From: Arthrobacter sp. ISL-85
Lineage (GTDB): Bacteria > Actinomycetota > Actinomycetes > Actinomycetales > Micrococcaceae
Direction of reading: 5' to 3'
NCBI RefSeq assembly: GCF_018613675.1
Contig: NZ_JAGGPQ010000017.1
Location: 164,890 to 228,889, forward strand
Length of the DNA: 64,000 nt
Shown here: positions 17,888-27,024 of the stretch, one piece after another
Layout of the letters: each line of letters begins with the position of its first letter
Position numbering within the stretch: position 1 is the stretch's first letter
Notes under the pieces: generated by a model
Databases searched by the model: none
Seen by the model: only the letters and a program-made list of their open reading frames with translations
What the model was told of the DNA's origin: nothing
Position numbers and translations under genes: made by a program

Positions 17888-18572
17888 TACGGCACCCCGG
17901 CGGGTATGGCAGGCAAGGCACCGCTGGCTGGCCCTCGGTGAAAGACCCTGCATACCAGTGTTGGTGCGCCGCCGAGCAACCTCGGGCTAGACACAGGGGC
18001 AATTGCCAGCCGATGACCGCAATTCCGGGCGGACACTTGCAGGACCAGCTTCGACAACGAGATCGTAGTCAGCGAAGGCGCCTCGGCGGCAAGCGGCATT
18101 AAGCCCAATTCCTTCCCTGAGGAGGCCCAGGTGCTCGAACGGCGTCAGGATGTGCTGCTTGAAGGGGGCGACAAAAGGGATGGAGGCACGCCAAGGCTCA
18201 CGCTTCGACTTTGGCCGCTGCCTTCAGCTACTGCACATCTGCAGATATCTCGCGTGTGCACACTTCAGTTGCCTCAACATCGACCGTGTAGTGCGCCCCA
18301 CCGGCTTCAAACTCCGCAGCGTCTCTTCCGGACTACCGTGTCGCAACGAACTCCGCAAAACCACTGTCCATGGCCAGCAGGGCGCGCCAAGGTTGCCGTC
18401 AGAAGATAGAACGACAATGTGCAGCTGCTTACCTACAAAAGTGAAGACCGCCGGAGTGGATCTACTAGTGCGGTGACATCTAAAACCCGGCCCGTGCAGG
18501 CATCGCTTGCGGGGGAGTAGGCCCATCCGCAGGTGCGTCAGGAGCACGCAGCTCGGCTCAGGAATTCCCCGT

Positions 18573-18588
18573 CGTTTCACGTGAAACA
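18573..18588. promoter_or_regulatory. parS site, one outer mismatch
   Basis: CGTTTCACGTGAAACA, the site in this block nearest to parB. Confidence 0.92.
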
Positions 18589-18836
18589 TCACAAGGGGCG
18601 CCGACCCACTGACAGGAAATTTCAAGCAAGGCACCAAACGGCACCGCACCAAGCATCCGCACTGGAGGGCGTAGCAAGTTGCCGGCCTTGAACGCCAGCG
18701 CACGCGAGACGGAACATGACTCCTGGTGTGACGGGAAAGCGTTGCCGCCAATAAGCTGACCGTCTGGCGTCGGGGGACACTGCTAAGCCTCAGGCCACCC
18801 ACGCACCGCGTGCCACCCAATTCCGGTCGGTAGAAA

Positions 18837-18867
18837 CAGAAAAGGCCCGATTCCTGAGAATCGGGCC
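18837..18867 (-). terminator. Intrinsic terminator downstream of parB
   Basis: A perfect 10-bp stem GGCCCGATTC/GAATCGGGCC with a 4-base loop, followed on the minus strand by TTTTCTGT. It ends the parA-parB transcript 12 bases after the parB stop. Confidence 0.88.
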
Positions 18868-18878
18868 CTTCACCACAC

Positions 18879-20174
18879 CTAGTTGGAGGAACCGGGAGCC
18901 AACACGTCCATGATCCGGTTCAAGTCCTCAACGCTCGCAAACTCGATGCTGACCTTGCCCTTCCTCACGCCGAGAGAGATCTTGACATTGGTGTCCAAGC
19001 GGTCGGACAGCGACGAGGCCAGATAATCCAACCTCTCATGCCTTGCGCCCGGCCGGGGAATGTTGTTCTTGGCTGGCTTCGCAGGGTCCTGGTACAGAGT
19101 GACTGCTTCTTCCGTTGCGCGAACAGACATGCCCTCAGCAACGATCTTCTGGGCCAGGCGCTCCATGGCTGCTGCGTCAGGAAGCGAGAGAAGCGCCCTG
19201 GCGTGGCCGGCTGACAGCACCCCGGCGGCGACGCGACGCTGCACCAGCGGCGGCAGCTTAAGGAGGCGGAGTGTGTTGGACACCTGCGGCCGCGAACGGC
19301 CGATTCGGTCAGCCAGCTGCTCATGGGTGGTACCGAAGTCCTCCAGGAGCTGCTGGTAAGCCGCGGCTTCTTCCAAGGGGTTCAGCTGGCTGCGATGGAG
19401 GTTCTCAAGAAGGGCATCCCGCAGAAGATCATCATCCGTGGTGTCCCGGATGATTGCTGGGATCGTTTCCAGCCCCGCTGCCTGAACAGCACGCCAACGG
19501 CGTTCACCCATGACAAGCTCATAGGGTTCGCTACCTTGTTCGGTTGAAGTACGAACCACAATTGGCTGCAGGACACCGATTTCACGTACTGAGTGAACGA
19601 GCTCCGCCATATCGTCTTCGTCGAAGACGCTACGGGGCTGTTTCCGGTTGGGATGGATGTCCCCGACGGAGATCTCCGCAAAGCGGGCACCCGGAACCTC
19701 CACGAGCTCAATGCCGGAATCCGAAGGACGCACCATATCGGGTGCGTCGGTGGCGGCGTTACCAACTACCACCTCGGCAGCAGCAGGTATCTCCATCGAA
19801 GGGGTGGACTCAGCTTCTGCCTTGATGTCAGTAAGGGCCGGCTTCTTGGCAGGAGCTTTTTTCGCGGGAGCCGCAGCTGCTGCAGGAGGAGTCTTCTTCT
19901 CATCAGCAGCGCCCCTATCCACGGCGGGCTCAGCAGCTCCTGATCGAGCTGAGGATCGACGCGGGGCACCGTCTGAAGAATCCTCATCCTGCATCCGGGC
20001 AGCCACAGGCACAGAGGGCTGCTCCAACGGTTCAGTCTTCTTCCGTCCCTCAGGGAAGAACAAATCCACCGGCCGGGATACCGCCCCGCCGTTTCCAGAG
20101 GACCCATTGGCTGCAGCGGAACTAGGAATCAGCGCGCCAAGACCGCGGCCTAGGCCCCGTCGCTTCTCGCTCAT
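18879..20174 (-). CDS. parB: Chromosome partitioning protein ParB
   Basis: A 431-residue CTP-dependent DNA clamp that loads at parS. The N-terminus [15 protein letters not shown] is the ParA-stimulating motif. A long Ala/Pro/Lys-rich linker (residues ~30-165) makes the protein longer than most ParBs. Then come the ParB/Srx domain ([15 protein letters not shown], with [12 protein letters not shown] as the CTP-site box), the [14 protein letters not shown] motif, a helix-turn-helix around the [12 protein letters not shown] segment, and a C-terminal dimerisation domain. It lies downstream of parA on the same strand (64-base gap) and next to the parS block it would bind. Confidence 0.95.
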   Translation of the reverse strand: MSEKRRGLGRGLGALIPSSAAANGSSGNGGAVSRPVDLFFPEGRKKTEPLEQPSVPVAARMQDEDSSDGAPRRSSARSGAAEPAVDRGAADEKKTPPAAAAAPAKKAPAKKPALTDIKAEAESTPSMEIPAAAEVVVGNAATDAPDMVRPSDSGIELVEVPGARFAEISVGDIHPNRKQPRSVFDEDDMAELVHSVREIGVLQPIVVRTSTEQGSEPYELVMGERRWRAVQAAGLETIPAIIRDTTDDDLLRDALLENLHRSQLNPLEEAAAYQQLLEDFGTTHEQLADRIGRSRPQVSNTLRLLKLPPLVQRRVAAGVLSAGHARALLSLPDAAAMERLAQKIVAEGMSVRATEEAVTLYQDPAKPAKNNIPRPGARHERLDYLASSLSDRLDTNVKISLGVRKGKVSIEFASVEDLNRIMDVLAPGSSN

Positions 20175-20238
20175 GGGTAAATCCCTCCAGTGGTAGAGCC
20201 AGGCCAGCCTGGCTCCGTGCGTTGCGGTATTGAAGATT

Positions 20239-21321
20239 CTAGCGTTCGGCTATTTCAGCAGCGGCTTCCAAATAGGACAGGGCACCACTCGAGGAAGGAT
20301 CGTACGTCATGACCGTCTGTTGGTAGCTCGGAGCCTCGGAAATCCGTACCGAACGCGGAACTACGGCCGAGAGCACCTGCTCAGGGAAGTGCTGGCGCAC
20401 CTCCGCTGCCACCTGGGCAGCAAGGTTGGTACGGCCGTCATACATGGTGAGCAGGATGGTCGAGACAACAAGGTCCGCGTTGAGGTGCTTCTGGATCATC
20501 TCAATGTTCTTGAGGAGCTGGCTAAGCCCTTCCAGCGCGTAGTACTCGCACTGGATGGGAATCAGCACCTCGCCAGCCGCACAAAACGCATTGACCGTAA
20601 GGAGGCCCAGGCTCGGCGGGCAGTCAATGAACACGTAGTCCAGGCGCTCTTCGCCGTTCTTCTCACGCGTCTTCGCGTAGACATCGATGGCACGGCGCAA
20701 ACGCTGCTCCCGGGCAACGAGGGACACCAGTTCAATTTCGGCGCCGGCGAGGTGGATGGTGGCCGGCGCGCAGATGAGCTTTCCGATGTCCGGGCACGGG
20801 GCCACGACGTCAGCAAGCGGGACGTCATTGATCAATACGTCATAAATGCTGTCCACGTCGGCATGGTGCTCAATTCCCAGAGCGGTGGAAGCATTGCCCT
20901 GCGGATCGATATCGATCACGAGGACGTTCAGTCCAGCAGCGGCCAGCGCGGCAGCGATGTTCACGGTGGTGGTGGTCTTGCCCACCCCACCCTTTTGGTT
21001 GGATACGGTGAAGATCCGAGTGTTATCAGGACGCGGAAGGTTTCGTCCCATCAAGCGCTCACGGCGCTTAGTCTCATGGGCCAGCTCACGGGCGATAGGA
21101 CTCGTGTCATCGATGGCATCAATGACGTTTGAACGACCAGCCGCGGTTGTTTCACGTGAAACGGCATTGCCCGAAGAGGGGGAGGCAACTGTCTTAGGGT
21201 GAGTTCCGCCCCGACCAGGAGCCATGGCTGTACCGGCCAGTCCCGACCCAGCGACAGAACGTGCCGACCCCAAGGACACAAACGGCGGGATCCGTTGTGC
21301 GGAGGCTTCACTACTGGTCAC
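20239..21321 (-). CDS. parA: Chromosome partitioning ATPase ParA (Soj)
   Basis: A 360-residue deviant Walker ATPase that moves ParB-parS complexes. Walker A is [12 protein letters not shown] at residues ~108-119, with the later DIDPQGNAS and FIDCPPSLG motifs intact. The N-terminal ~100 residues are poorly conserved and contain VSRET (54-58), the translation of a parS site embedded in the gene. The GTG at 21321 gives the longest frame; an internal ATG at residue 33 is an alternative start. It follows rsmG in the same orientation (gap about 90 bases). Confidence 0.93.
   Translation of the reverse strand: MTSSEASAQRIPPFVSLGSARSVAGSGLAGTAMAPGRGGTHPKTVASPSSGNAVSRETTAAGRSNVIDAIDDTSPIARELAHETKRRERLMGRNLPRPDNTRIFTVSNQKGGVGKTTTTVNIAAALAAAGLNVLVIDIDPQGNASTALGIEHHADVDSIYDVLINDVPLADVVAPCPDIGKLICAPATIHLAGAEIELVSLVAREQRLRRAIDVYAKTREKNGEERLDYVFIDCPPSLGLLTVNAFCAAGEVLIPIQCEYYALEGLSQLLKNIEMIQKHLNADLVVSTILLTMYDGRTNLAAQVAAEVRQHFPEQVLSAVVPRSVRISEAPSYQQTVMTYDPSSSGALSYLEAAAEIAER
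21148..21163. promoter_or_regulatory. parS site inside parA
   Basis: TGTTTCACGTGAAACG lies within the 5' part of the parA coding sequence and is read as VSRET in the protein. One outer mismatch to consensus. Confidence 0.92.
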
Positions 21322-21410
21322 TGGGGCACACTCACTCTCGTTCAGCCAATTTTGCTGCCGTTCTCTAGCCTAACTGCTCAGGCCTGCTGACAGCCGTCAG
21401 CGGGCCCGCG

Positions 21411-22076
21411 TTAGGACTTCTTTTGGGACTTGTTCACCACGATGCGGACCACCGTGGTGGGCTCCTCCAGGAGGGTGTCCCCAACAGTCAGCACCGAAGT
21501 CTCGACACCGCCCAGCTTACGGATGGTCTTGGCCGCCTTTTCGATCTCTTCGCCCGCGCTACGGCCCTTGATGGCCACCACTTCACCCCGCCCTTGCAGC
21601 AGCGGGATGGTCAGGCCGGCAAGGTTGGCCAAGGCAGATACCGCGCGGGCCGTCACTACGTCGGCGTCCACGAGCCCCACAGCCAACTCGGCGCGGGTGC
21701 GCATTACGGTGACATTGTCCAGGCCAAGATCATCAACCACTTCCTGAAGCCAGATCACGCGTCGCTCCAAGGGTTCAATGAGCGTCAGTTCCAGGTCAGG
21801 ACGTGCAATGGCCAGGCAGAGACCCGGCAGTCCGGCGCCGCTTCCGACGTCGGCCACATGGCTCCCGTGGGCAATCTCGCTTTCGATGACCGCACAGTTA
21901 AGCACATGGCGACTCCATAGCCGGGGAACCTCGCGTGGCCCGATCAGGCCCCGTTCCGTCCCGGAAGTGGCAAGGTGCTCCACATAGCGCTTGGCCAGCT
22001 CCAGGCGATCGCCGAAGATCTTCTCAGCAGCGCGAAGCTCTGCTGCCGTGATGTCAACCATAACTATTGGGGTCAT
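21411..22076 (-). CDS. rsmG: 16S rRNA (guanine527-N7)-methyltransferase RsmG
   Basis: A 221-residue S-adenosylmethionine-dependent enzyme that methylates G527 of 16S rRNA; loss gives low-level streptomycin resistance in other bacteria. The SAM-binding motif VADVGSGAGLPGLCLAIARP is at residues ~74-93, preceded by PREVPRLWSRHVLNCAV typical of GidB. It starts 3 bases after the jag stop codon, so it is coupled to jag in the rpmH-rnpA-yidD-yidC-jag-rsmG-parA-parB series. Confidence 0.94.
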   Translation of the reverse strand: MTPIVMVDITAAELRAAEKIFGDRLELAKRYVEHLATSGTERGLIGPREVPRLWSRHVLNCAVIESEIAHGSHVADVGSGAGLPGLCLAIARPDLELTLIEPLERRVIWLQEVVDDLGLDNVTVMRTRAELAVGLVDADVVTARAVSALANLAGLTIPLLQGRGEVVAIKGRSAGEEIEKAAKTIRKLGGVETSVLTVGDTLLEEPTTVVRIVVNKSQKKS

Positions 22077-22079
22077 TCT

Positions 22080-22643
22080 CTAGTCTGCGGAAACAACGAT
22101 GTGGCGTCCGGCGCCTTCGCCCTCGGACTCACTGGCCAAACCGAGATCGGCCACGGCGTCGTGCACAATCTTGCGTTCGTAGGCGCTCATCGGTTCAAGG
22201 GCAACCGGCTTGCCGGTTTCCTTCACGGAAGCTGCGGCGTCCTCGGCGATTTTCTGCAAATGCCCGGTACGTTCCTGCCGGTAGCCGTTGATGTCCAGGA
22301 CAAGCCGGGACCGGTTCTCCGTAGCGGACAGAACTGCCAGGCGGGTGAGCTCCTGCAGGGCTTCCAGGACTTCGCCGTCGCCACCCACCAGACCTTCCAG
22401 CCCTTCCACTTCCTCCTCGGAGACGATGGAGATGTAGGTCCGTCCATTGCGGACCTCAATGTCAATGTCGCCGTCGATGTCGGCGATGTCCAGCAGTTCC
22501 TCCAGGTAGTCCGCGGCGACGTCCCCCTCTTCCTCGAGGCGGCTGGCGGCGGAACCTTTGGCGGAAGAATCGTCCTGGCTCACGGACACGTCCTGATCCT
22601 CGATCCCTGCAGAAAAGTCGTGCTCGGTGCTCTCGGCTGACAT
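22080..22643 (-). CDS. jag: Jag/KhpB RNA-binding protein (R3H domain)
   Basis: A 187-residue protein with an acidic N-terminus, a KH-like fold (residues ~40-110, IDIEVRNGRTYISIV and the GDGEVLEALQELTRLA stretch) and a C-terminal R3H domain containing MSAYERKIVH. The family (KhpB, SpoIIIJ-associated) binds RNA together with KhpA and influences cell-wall elongation and division. The ATG overlaps the yidC stop as TAATG, so the two are translationally coupled. Confidence 0.92.
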   Translation of the reverse strand: MSAESTEHDFSAGIEDQDVSVSQDDSSAKGSAASRLEEEGDVAADYLEELLDIADIDGDIDIEVRNGRTYISIVSEEEVEGLEGLVGGDGEVLEALQELTRLAVLSATENRSRLVLDINGYRQERTGHLQKIAEDAAASVKETGKPVALEPMSAYERKIVHDAVADLGLASESEGEGAGRHIVVSAD

Positions 22644-23608
22644 TACTTCTTCTTCCTGTTCTTCCGCTGGGGCTGGATGCGTTGTCCCTTGATCTCAACT
22701 GCGGTAGACCCGGCGGCGCCGGCTTCTTCATCGCGCTTGCCTGAGAGGACAGACAGGGCCGGCAGGCCCTTGGCGGCACGGCGTTCGGCGAGAGCCCTGG
22801 CTGCGGGGGATCCCGGCGTCGGCATGCGGCGGATGACGAAGAACTGCTGGCCCATGGTCCAGAGGTTAGTGGTGGTCCAGTAAATGAGGACACCAATGGG
22901 GAAGTTGATGCCACCCACGCCGAAGACCAGCGGCAAGATGTACAGCATCATCTTCTGCTGGCGCATGAACGGGCTGGCCATGGCTTCTTCAGACATGTTC
23001 TTGGCCATGATCTGCTTCTGGGTGATGAACTGCGAGGCAGTCATCGCGATGATCATCACGATCGAGAGCACCACCACGGCAACGTTTCCGGCGCCTCCAT
23101 GCAGCAGGGCTGCGGACAGCGGGGCACCGAAGATGCTGGAGGCGTCGAACTCAACAACCTGGTCGTGGCTCATGGCACCAATGCCGGCGCCCTGGTCCTT
23201 GGCCTGCGAGATTCCCGAGAGTACCTGGAACAGCGCAAAGAAGAAGGGCATCTGGATCAGCATGGGCAAGCATGCCGAGAACGGGTTTGTGCCGTGCTTC
23301 TTGTACATGGCCATCTGTTCCTGGGCCATGGCCTGGCGGGACAGCTGGTCCGTCTTGCCCTTGTATTTCTCCTGGAGCTTTTTCAGGTCAGGCTGCAGCA
23401 GCTGCATACCGCGCTGCGCCTTGATCTGCTTGACAAAGACGGGAATAAGGGCGGCACGGATCACCAAGACCAGCCCGATGATGGCCAAGGTCCAGGTCCA
23501 GCCGTTCGCGGCGGGCATCCCGATGGCGCTAAGGCCATCGTGGAACGCAACCATGATGAACGAAACCAGCCATTTAAACGGGGCAATTATTGTCCCAAAG
23601 ATGTCCAT
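22643..23608 (-). CDS. yidC: Membrane protein insertase YidC
   Basis: A 321-residue polytopic protein without a lipobox, as in the actinobacterial YidC/Oxa1 type. Hydrophobic segments are at ~30-50, ~105-125, ~175-195 and ~220-245. The cytoplasmic loop KAQRGMQLLQPDLKKLQEKY and a highly basic C-terminus (QPQRKNRKKK) fit ribosome contact. YidC inserts and folds inner-membrane proteins with or without SecYEG. It is flanked by yidD and jag. Confidence 0.95.
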   Translation of the reverse strand: MDIFGTIIAPFKWLVSFIMVAFHDGLSAIGMPAANGWTWTLAIIGLVLVIRAALIPVFVKQIKAQRGMQLLQPDLKKLQEKYKGKTDQLSRQAMAQEQMAMYKKHGTNPFSACLPMLIQMPFFFALFQVLSGISQAKDQGAGIGAMSHDQVVEFDASSIFGAPLSAALLHGGAGNVAVVVLSIVMIIAMTASQFITQKQIMAKNMSEEAMASPFMRQQKMMLYILPLVFGVGGINFPIGVLIYWTTTNLWTMGQQFFVIRRMPTPGSPAARALAERRAAKGLPALSVLSGKRDEEAGAAGSTAVEIKGQRIQPQRKNRKKK

Positions 23609-23623
23609 ACTTATCCCTATTCG

Positions 23624-24016
23624 TCAGGCCGCACTGCGGCCTTCTTCATCAGTCCGAGCAACCAGGTACCTGTCCGGATTGTTCAGCACAACAATTGTGG
23701 GGGTCTGGCCTGCGGGCCAGACCCTGCCGCCGGCGGGGACGTGGTCCACTCCGCCGGCATTCCATGGATGGCAGTGACCAAGGCGCCGCACTGCGAGCCA
23801 GCTTCCCTTGACGGCCCCATGAACGGTAACCGCTTCGAGGGCATAAGCCGAGCATGAAGGGAAAAATCGACAGACCGGCCCATACAAGGGAGAAACCACC
23901 TTGCGGTAGGCGATCAGCAGAAGAATGAGGATGTTGCGGGGCAGGTTCCAGAGGACCTTCCCGACGGCGGACATCACCTTGCCGGAACGGGCGACGGCGG
24001 CGGTGGCGTTAGGCAC
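23624..24016 (-). CDS. yidD: Membrane protein insertion efficiency factor YidD
   Basis: A 130-residue protein with the UPF0161 signature [27 protein letters not shown] (given here only as the family landmark, residues ~37-63) preceded by an amphipathic membrane helix. It assists YidC-dependent insertion. The GTG at 24016 overlaps rnpA by 8 bases; an ATG at 23974 after AAGGTG is an alternative start that would shorten it to 116 residues. The C-terminal 50 residues are variable. Confidence 0.9.
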   Translation of the reverse strand: MPNATAAVARSGKVMSAVGKVLWNLPRNILILLLIAYRKVVSPLYGPVCRFFPSCSAYALEAVTVHGAVKGSWLAVRRLGHCHPWNAGGVDHVPAGGRVWPAGQTPTIVVLNNPDRYLVARTDEEGRSAA

Positions 24017-24419
24017 GCAGTGTCCCCTCCTGTGTTGTATCGACTGAACCCTTGGCGGCAGCCTGCTTAGGGCGGCCGGCCAGCCGGTTCAGCGTAGATT
24101 CCAGTGCAGCGTTATAGTCCGACAGCAGCTGGTCCCAGCTGGCGGAGGCGGACGCAGGAAGCGCCCGCACCACGATAGCGAGTCCCGTCCCGTGCTCGCG
24201 CAACGAGGCAGCACCTGCTTCTCTCAGTCTCCTCTTAACGAGGTTCCTGACCACCGCGTTCCCTACACTCTTGGAAACAATGAACCCGATCCGGCTGGGT
24301 TCGTCGGCAGCGATAGCTGCCGCATATAACACTACGTTCCGGCGCCCATTGCGGACACCGGAACGTACAGTTGTTGAAAAATCGGTTGAGGTCCTCAGGC
24401 GGTTGCGGGCGGCCAGCAC
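24009..24419 (-). CDS. rnpA: Ribonuclease P protein component
   Basis: A 136-residue basic protein that assists the RNA subunit in removing tRNA 5' leaders. It opens with [20 protein letters not shown] and carries the signature [18 protein letters not shown] near residues 49-66. The C-terminal 30 residues are an extra Lys/Ala tail. It uses a GTG start and lies 40 bases downstream of rpmH, the standard order. Confidence 0.93.
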   Translation of the reverse strand: MLAARNRLRTSTDFSTTVRSGVRNGRRNVVLYAAAIAADEPSRIGFIVSKSVGNAVVRNLVKRRLREAGAASLREHGTGLAIVVRALPASASASWDQLLSDYNAALESTLNRLAGRPKQAAAKGSVDTTQEGTLRA

Positions 24420-24459
24420 CTTAAACTCGCAAAGGGATGTCTACCGACAAGCCAGTTAT

Positions 24460-24597
24460 TTAGGCCGACAGTTCGGTGCGGCCCTTGCCACGACGGGCTG
24501 CCAGGATGGCACGGCCGGCACGGGTACGCATACGAAGGCGAAAGCCGTGCTTCTTGGCTCGACGGCGGTTATTCGGCTGAAAAGTCCGCTTGCTCAC
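24460..24597 (-). CDS. rpmH: 50S ribosomal protein L34
   Basis: A 45-residue, very basic protein starting at GTG with [20 protein letters not shown] and ending GRTELSA. It fits the full L34 length and sequence exactly. It is the first gene of the minus-strand series leading to parB and is divergent from dnaA. Confidence 0.97.
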   Translation of the reverse strand: MSKRTFQPNNRRRAKKHGFRLRMRTRAGRAILAARRGKGRTELSA

Positions 24598-25067
24598 GTT
24601 AGTTACTCCAGTGGATCAAAGGTGCGCCCACCCGATCAGTATTGGGGAAGAACTGGCCGACGCTAAGTTTTGTATATGCACGCTTCCCCCGGCTGCTCCA
24701 GGCGCGATGCGCTTGGATGTTCAGATGGGGCCAAAAAGCGGACACAAAGGACTTCACAACGTTAGGGCAATTTGCAGCTCGGAGTCAAACCGGAACAGCT
24801 CTTCACCGCTGTCCCCAGCTGTTCCTAAGTATCCCCAACAGCCTGTGGATGAAGTGGCTCACAGGGCCGCTTCCGGAACCACAACCGTGTAATTATCCAC
24901 AGCCGGATAGCCAGCTATCTTCTAGGCTTTTCATCCCCTAGAGTGTCCCAGTAGCCGATTATCCACGGACTGTGCATAACCCTGTGGATTATTGCTGGGC
25001 CAGCATCGTGGTTCCGGACTTGGGCTGCAGGCAATGCAGGGATAGCAAGTTTTGAGGGAACCGATTG
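24598..25067. promoter_or_regulatory. rpmH-dnaA intergenic region with DnaA boxes
   Basis: This 470-base gap contains no gene. Boxes seen: TGTGGATGA (24844-24852), TTATCCACA (24893-24901, perfect), TTATCCACG (24959-24967), TGTGCATAA (24971-24979) and TGTGGATTA (24983-24991). The last three are within 33 bases, just upstream of dnaA, which suits DnaA autoregulation. It also carries the divergent promoters of rpmH and dnaA. Confidence 0.8.
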
Positions 25068-26489
25068 ATGACAGTAGACGAAGCCAACCACGCCAATACT
25101 GTCGGAAGTTCCTGGCGCCGGGTTGTGAGCCTGCTGGAACAGGACCACCGCGTATCCCCGCGTCAGCGCGGCTTCGTGATTCTCGCCCAGGCACAGGGCC
25201 TCATCGGTTCAACGCTCCTGGTGGCCGTACCCAACGAGCTCACCCGCGAGGTGCTCCAGACCCAGGTCAAGGAAGCCCTTGATGATGCACTGCACAACGT
25301 CTTTTCCGAAGACATCCGCTGCGCCATCGACGTGGACACCGATCTGGTCCCCATTCACGAGGAACCCGAACCCGTCGTCGAACCTGCTTTCGCCCCTGAC
25401 CAGGTCATCGAGCAGAAACCGCAGCCAATGCTGCCCAGCACATCCCACGAATTCGGCCGGCTGAACCCCAAGTACGTTTTTGACACCTTCGTGATTGGTT
25501 CCTCCAACCGCTTCGCCCACGCGGCGGCCGTTGCTGTTGCCGAGGCACCCGCCAAGGCCTACAACCCGCTCTTCATCTATGGCGACTCAGGTCTGGGCAA
25601 GACCCACCTTCTGCACGCCATCGGCCACTATGCCCGCCGGCTGTACAGCGGGATCCGCGTCCGCTACGTAAATTCGGAAGAATTTACCAACGATTTCATC
25701 AACTCGATCCGCGATGACGAGGGCACGAGCTTCAAGACGACCTACCGGAATGTGGACGTCCTGCTGATCGATGACATCCAGTTCCTGGCCGGCAAGGACC
25801 GAACGCTGGAGGAGTTCTTCCATACCTTCAACGCCCTGCACAACAACAACAAGCAGGTGGTCATCACTTCGGACCAGCCGCCCAAGCTGCTGGCCGGGTT
25901 CGAGGACCGCATGAAGTCCCGCTTCGAGTGGGGCTTGCTGACAGACATCCAGCCGCCCGAACTTGAGACCCGAATCGCCATCCTCCGGAAAAAGGCGCTG
26001 AGTGAGGGCTTGTCGGCACCGGACGATGCGTTGGAGTACATCGCGTCCAAGATCTCCAGCAACATCCGCGAGCTTGAGGGCGCACTGATCAGGGTGACGG
26101 CATTCGCCAGCCTGAACCGCCAGCCGGTGGACGTAGCTCTTGCGGAAATGGTTCTGAAGGACCTCATCACTGACGACGGCGCCCAGGAGATCACGTCCGC
26201 CCAGATCCTCCAGCAGACAGCTGACTACTTCAAGCTCAGCATGGAAGAACTGTGCAGCAAATCCCGGACCCGGACGCTGGTGACTGCGCGGCAGATCGCC
26301 ATGTACCTCTGCCGGGAGCTGACCGACATGTCGCTTCCCAAAATCGGACAGGAACTTGGCGGCCGCGACCACACCACTGTTATCCACGCCGATCGGAAGA
26401 TCCGCGAACTGATGGCCGAGCGCCGCGTGATCTACAACCAGGTCACCGAGCTGACCAACCGGATCAAGCAGCAGCAACGCGACTCCTGA
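25068..26489 (+). CDS. dnaA: Chromosomal replication initiator protein DnaA
   Basis: A 473-residue AAA+ initiator. Domain I is at ~1-90, followed by a short acidic/proline linker (domain II). The AAA+ core has Walker A GDSGLGKTH near 172-180 and Walker B LLIDDIQFL. The C-terminal DNA-binding domain carries the signature LPKIGQELGGRDHTTVIHA. The ATG at 25068 is preceded by GAGGGA; a TTG one codon earlier is possible. It is shorter than most actinobacterial DnaAs because the linker is short. DnaA boxes lie on both sides of the gene. Confidence 0.97.
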   Translation: MTVDEANHANTVGSSWRRVVSLLEQDHRVSPRQRGFVILAQAQGLIGSTLLVAVPNELTREVLQTQVKEALDDALHNVFSEDIRCAIDVDTDLVPIHEEPEPVVEPAFAPDQVIEQKPQPMLPSTSHEFGRLNPKYVFDTFVIGSSNRFAHAAAVAVAEAPAKAYNPLFIYGDSGLGKTHLLHAIGHYARRLYSGIRVRYVNSEEFTNDFINSIRDDEGTSFKTTYRNVDVLLIDDIQFLAGKDRTLEEFFHTFNALHNNNKQVVITSDQPPKLLAGFEDRMKSRFEWGLLTDIQPPELETRIAILRKKALSEGLSAPDDALEYIASKISSNIRELEGALIRVTAFASLNRQPVDVALAEMVLKDLITDDGAQEITSAQILQQTADYFKLSMEELCSKSRTRTLVTARQIAMYLCRELTDMSLPKIGQELGGRDHTTVIHADRKIRELMAERRVIYNQVTELTNRIKQQQRDS

Positions 26490-27024
26490 ATCCACACCGC
26501 GCCCGCCAGTCTATACCTTATTAACAGGGCCATGTGGATAAGGCTGTGGATAGTTAAGGGGACAAGCGCGGTTAATAGGCTTAAAACCCTTAAGCCGCCT
26601 GTGGATCGTTAAAAATGGCCCTTCGCGTTGTCCCCATCCACACCCTGTTTAAAACCCCCTTAACGCACAATCCGTGAACAGGGCTTAAGCCCGGAGCCGT
26701 ACGGCAGGACCGGGTTATCCACAGTTTCCACAGCAGTTATTAACACTACTAATCCCAAGAAATCGAAATTCCTTAGACAACAAGAGCGTCCCGCCCATCC
26801 GGCAAGGGGCCCTGCCGGCCCTCACCAGGCAGGAGCGGACTCTGGGGATGGGTTAATCGCGGATCTTCCGGCTAAGCTGTCAGCAGCGCTCCCATCCCTG
26901 GGTTTTCGTGTGGTTCCTTACTCCGTGGACCATGCACCGGGCAGGGTTCGCCCAACTTCTTCCGGAGTTTCCTGCGAAATTCCCGGGTTTACATGGCAGC
27001 AGCAATGAAAGGCGGCACCCTTCC
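26490..27024. other. oriC: Putative oriC (dnaA-dnaN intergenic region)
   Basis: A 535-base gap without a gene. Clear boxes: TGTGGATAA (26533-26541), TGTGGATAG (26545-26553), TGTGGATCG (26600-26608) and TTATCCACA (26715-26723). AT-rich TTAA runs fill the interval, and the nonamer TTATTAACA appears at both ends (26518-26526 and 26737-26745). Actinobacterial origins usually lie between dnaA and dnaN. The exact unwinding element cannot be fixed by eye. The dnaN promoter must lie in the right-hand part. Confidence 0.88.

Larger units (their letters stand above)
14616..18843. other. Gene-free centromere-like block with parS sites and DnaA boxes
   Basis: About 4.2 kb with no credible gene. Open frames are short, compositionally odd and lack ribosome binding sites, and several owe their apparent motifs (VSRET, FHVKR) to translation through parS. 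GC content is visibly lower than in the flanking genes. It contains six good and two degenerate copies of the ParB-binding 16-mer TGTTTCACGTGAAACA and two tight groups of DnaA boxes. It lies between trxA and parB, where related actinobacteria usually carry cwlM. I see no remnant of cwlM by eye. The likely role is the chromosomal centromere where ParB loads. Confidence 0.8.

Noticed and set aside
17352..18002. 216-codon frame in the parS block, and several shorter ones there
   Set aside because: Cys/Arg/Pro-rich, no conserved motif, no ribosome binding site. The apparent VSRET and FHVK segments come from translating parS.
14616..18843. Remnant of cwlM
   Set aside because: No amidase-like or peptidoglycan-binding motif could be recognised in any frame. 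A profile search on translated frames would be needed to rule it out.
19582..19598. TTTCACGTACTGAGTGAAC in parB as a parS site
   Set aside because: The two arms are separated by extra bases and do not form the CACGTG core.
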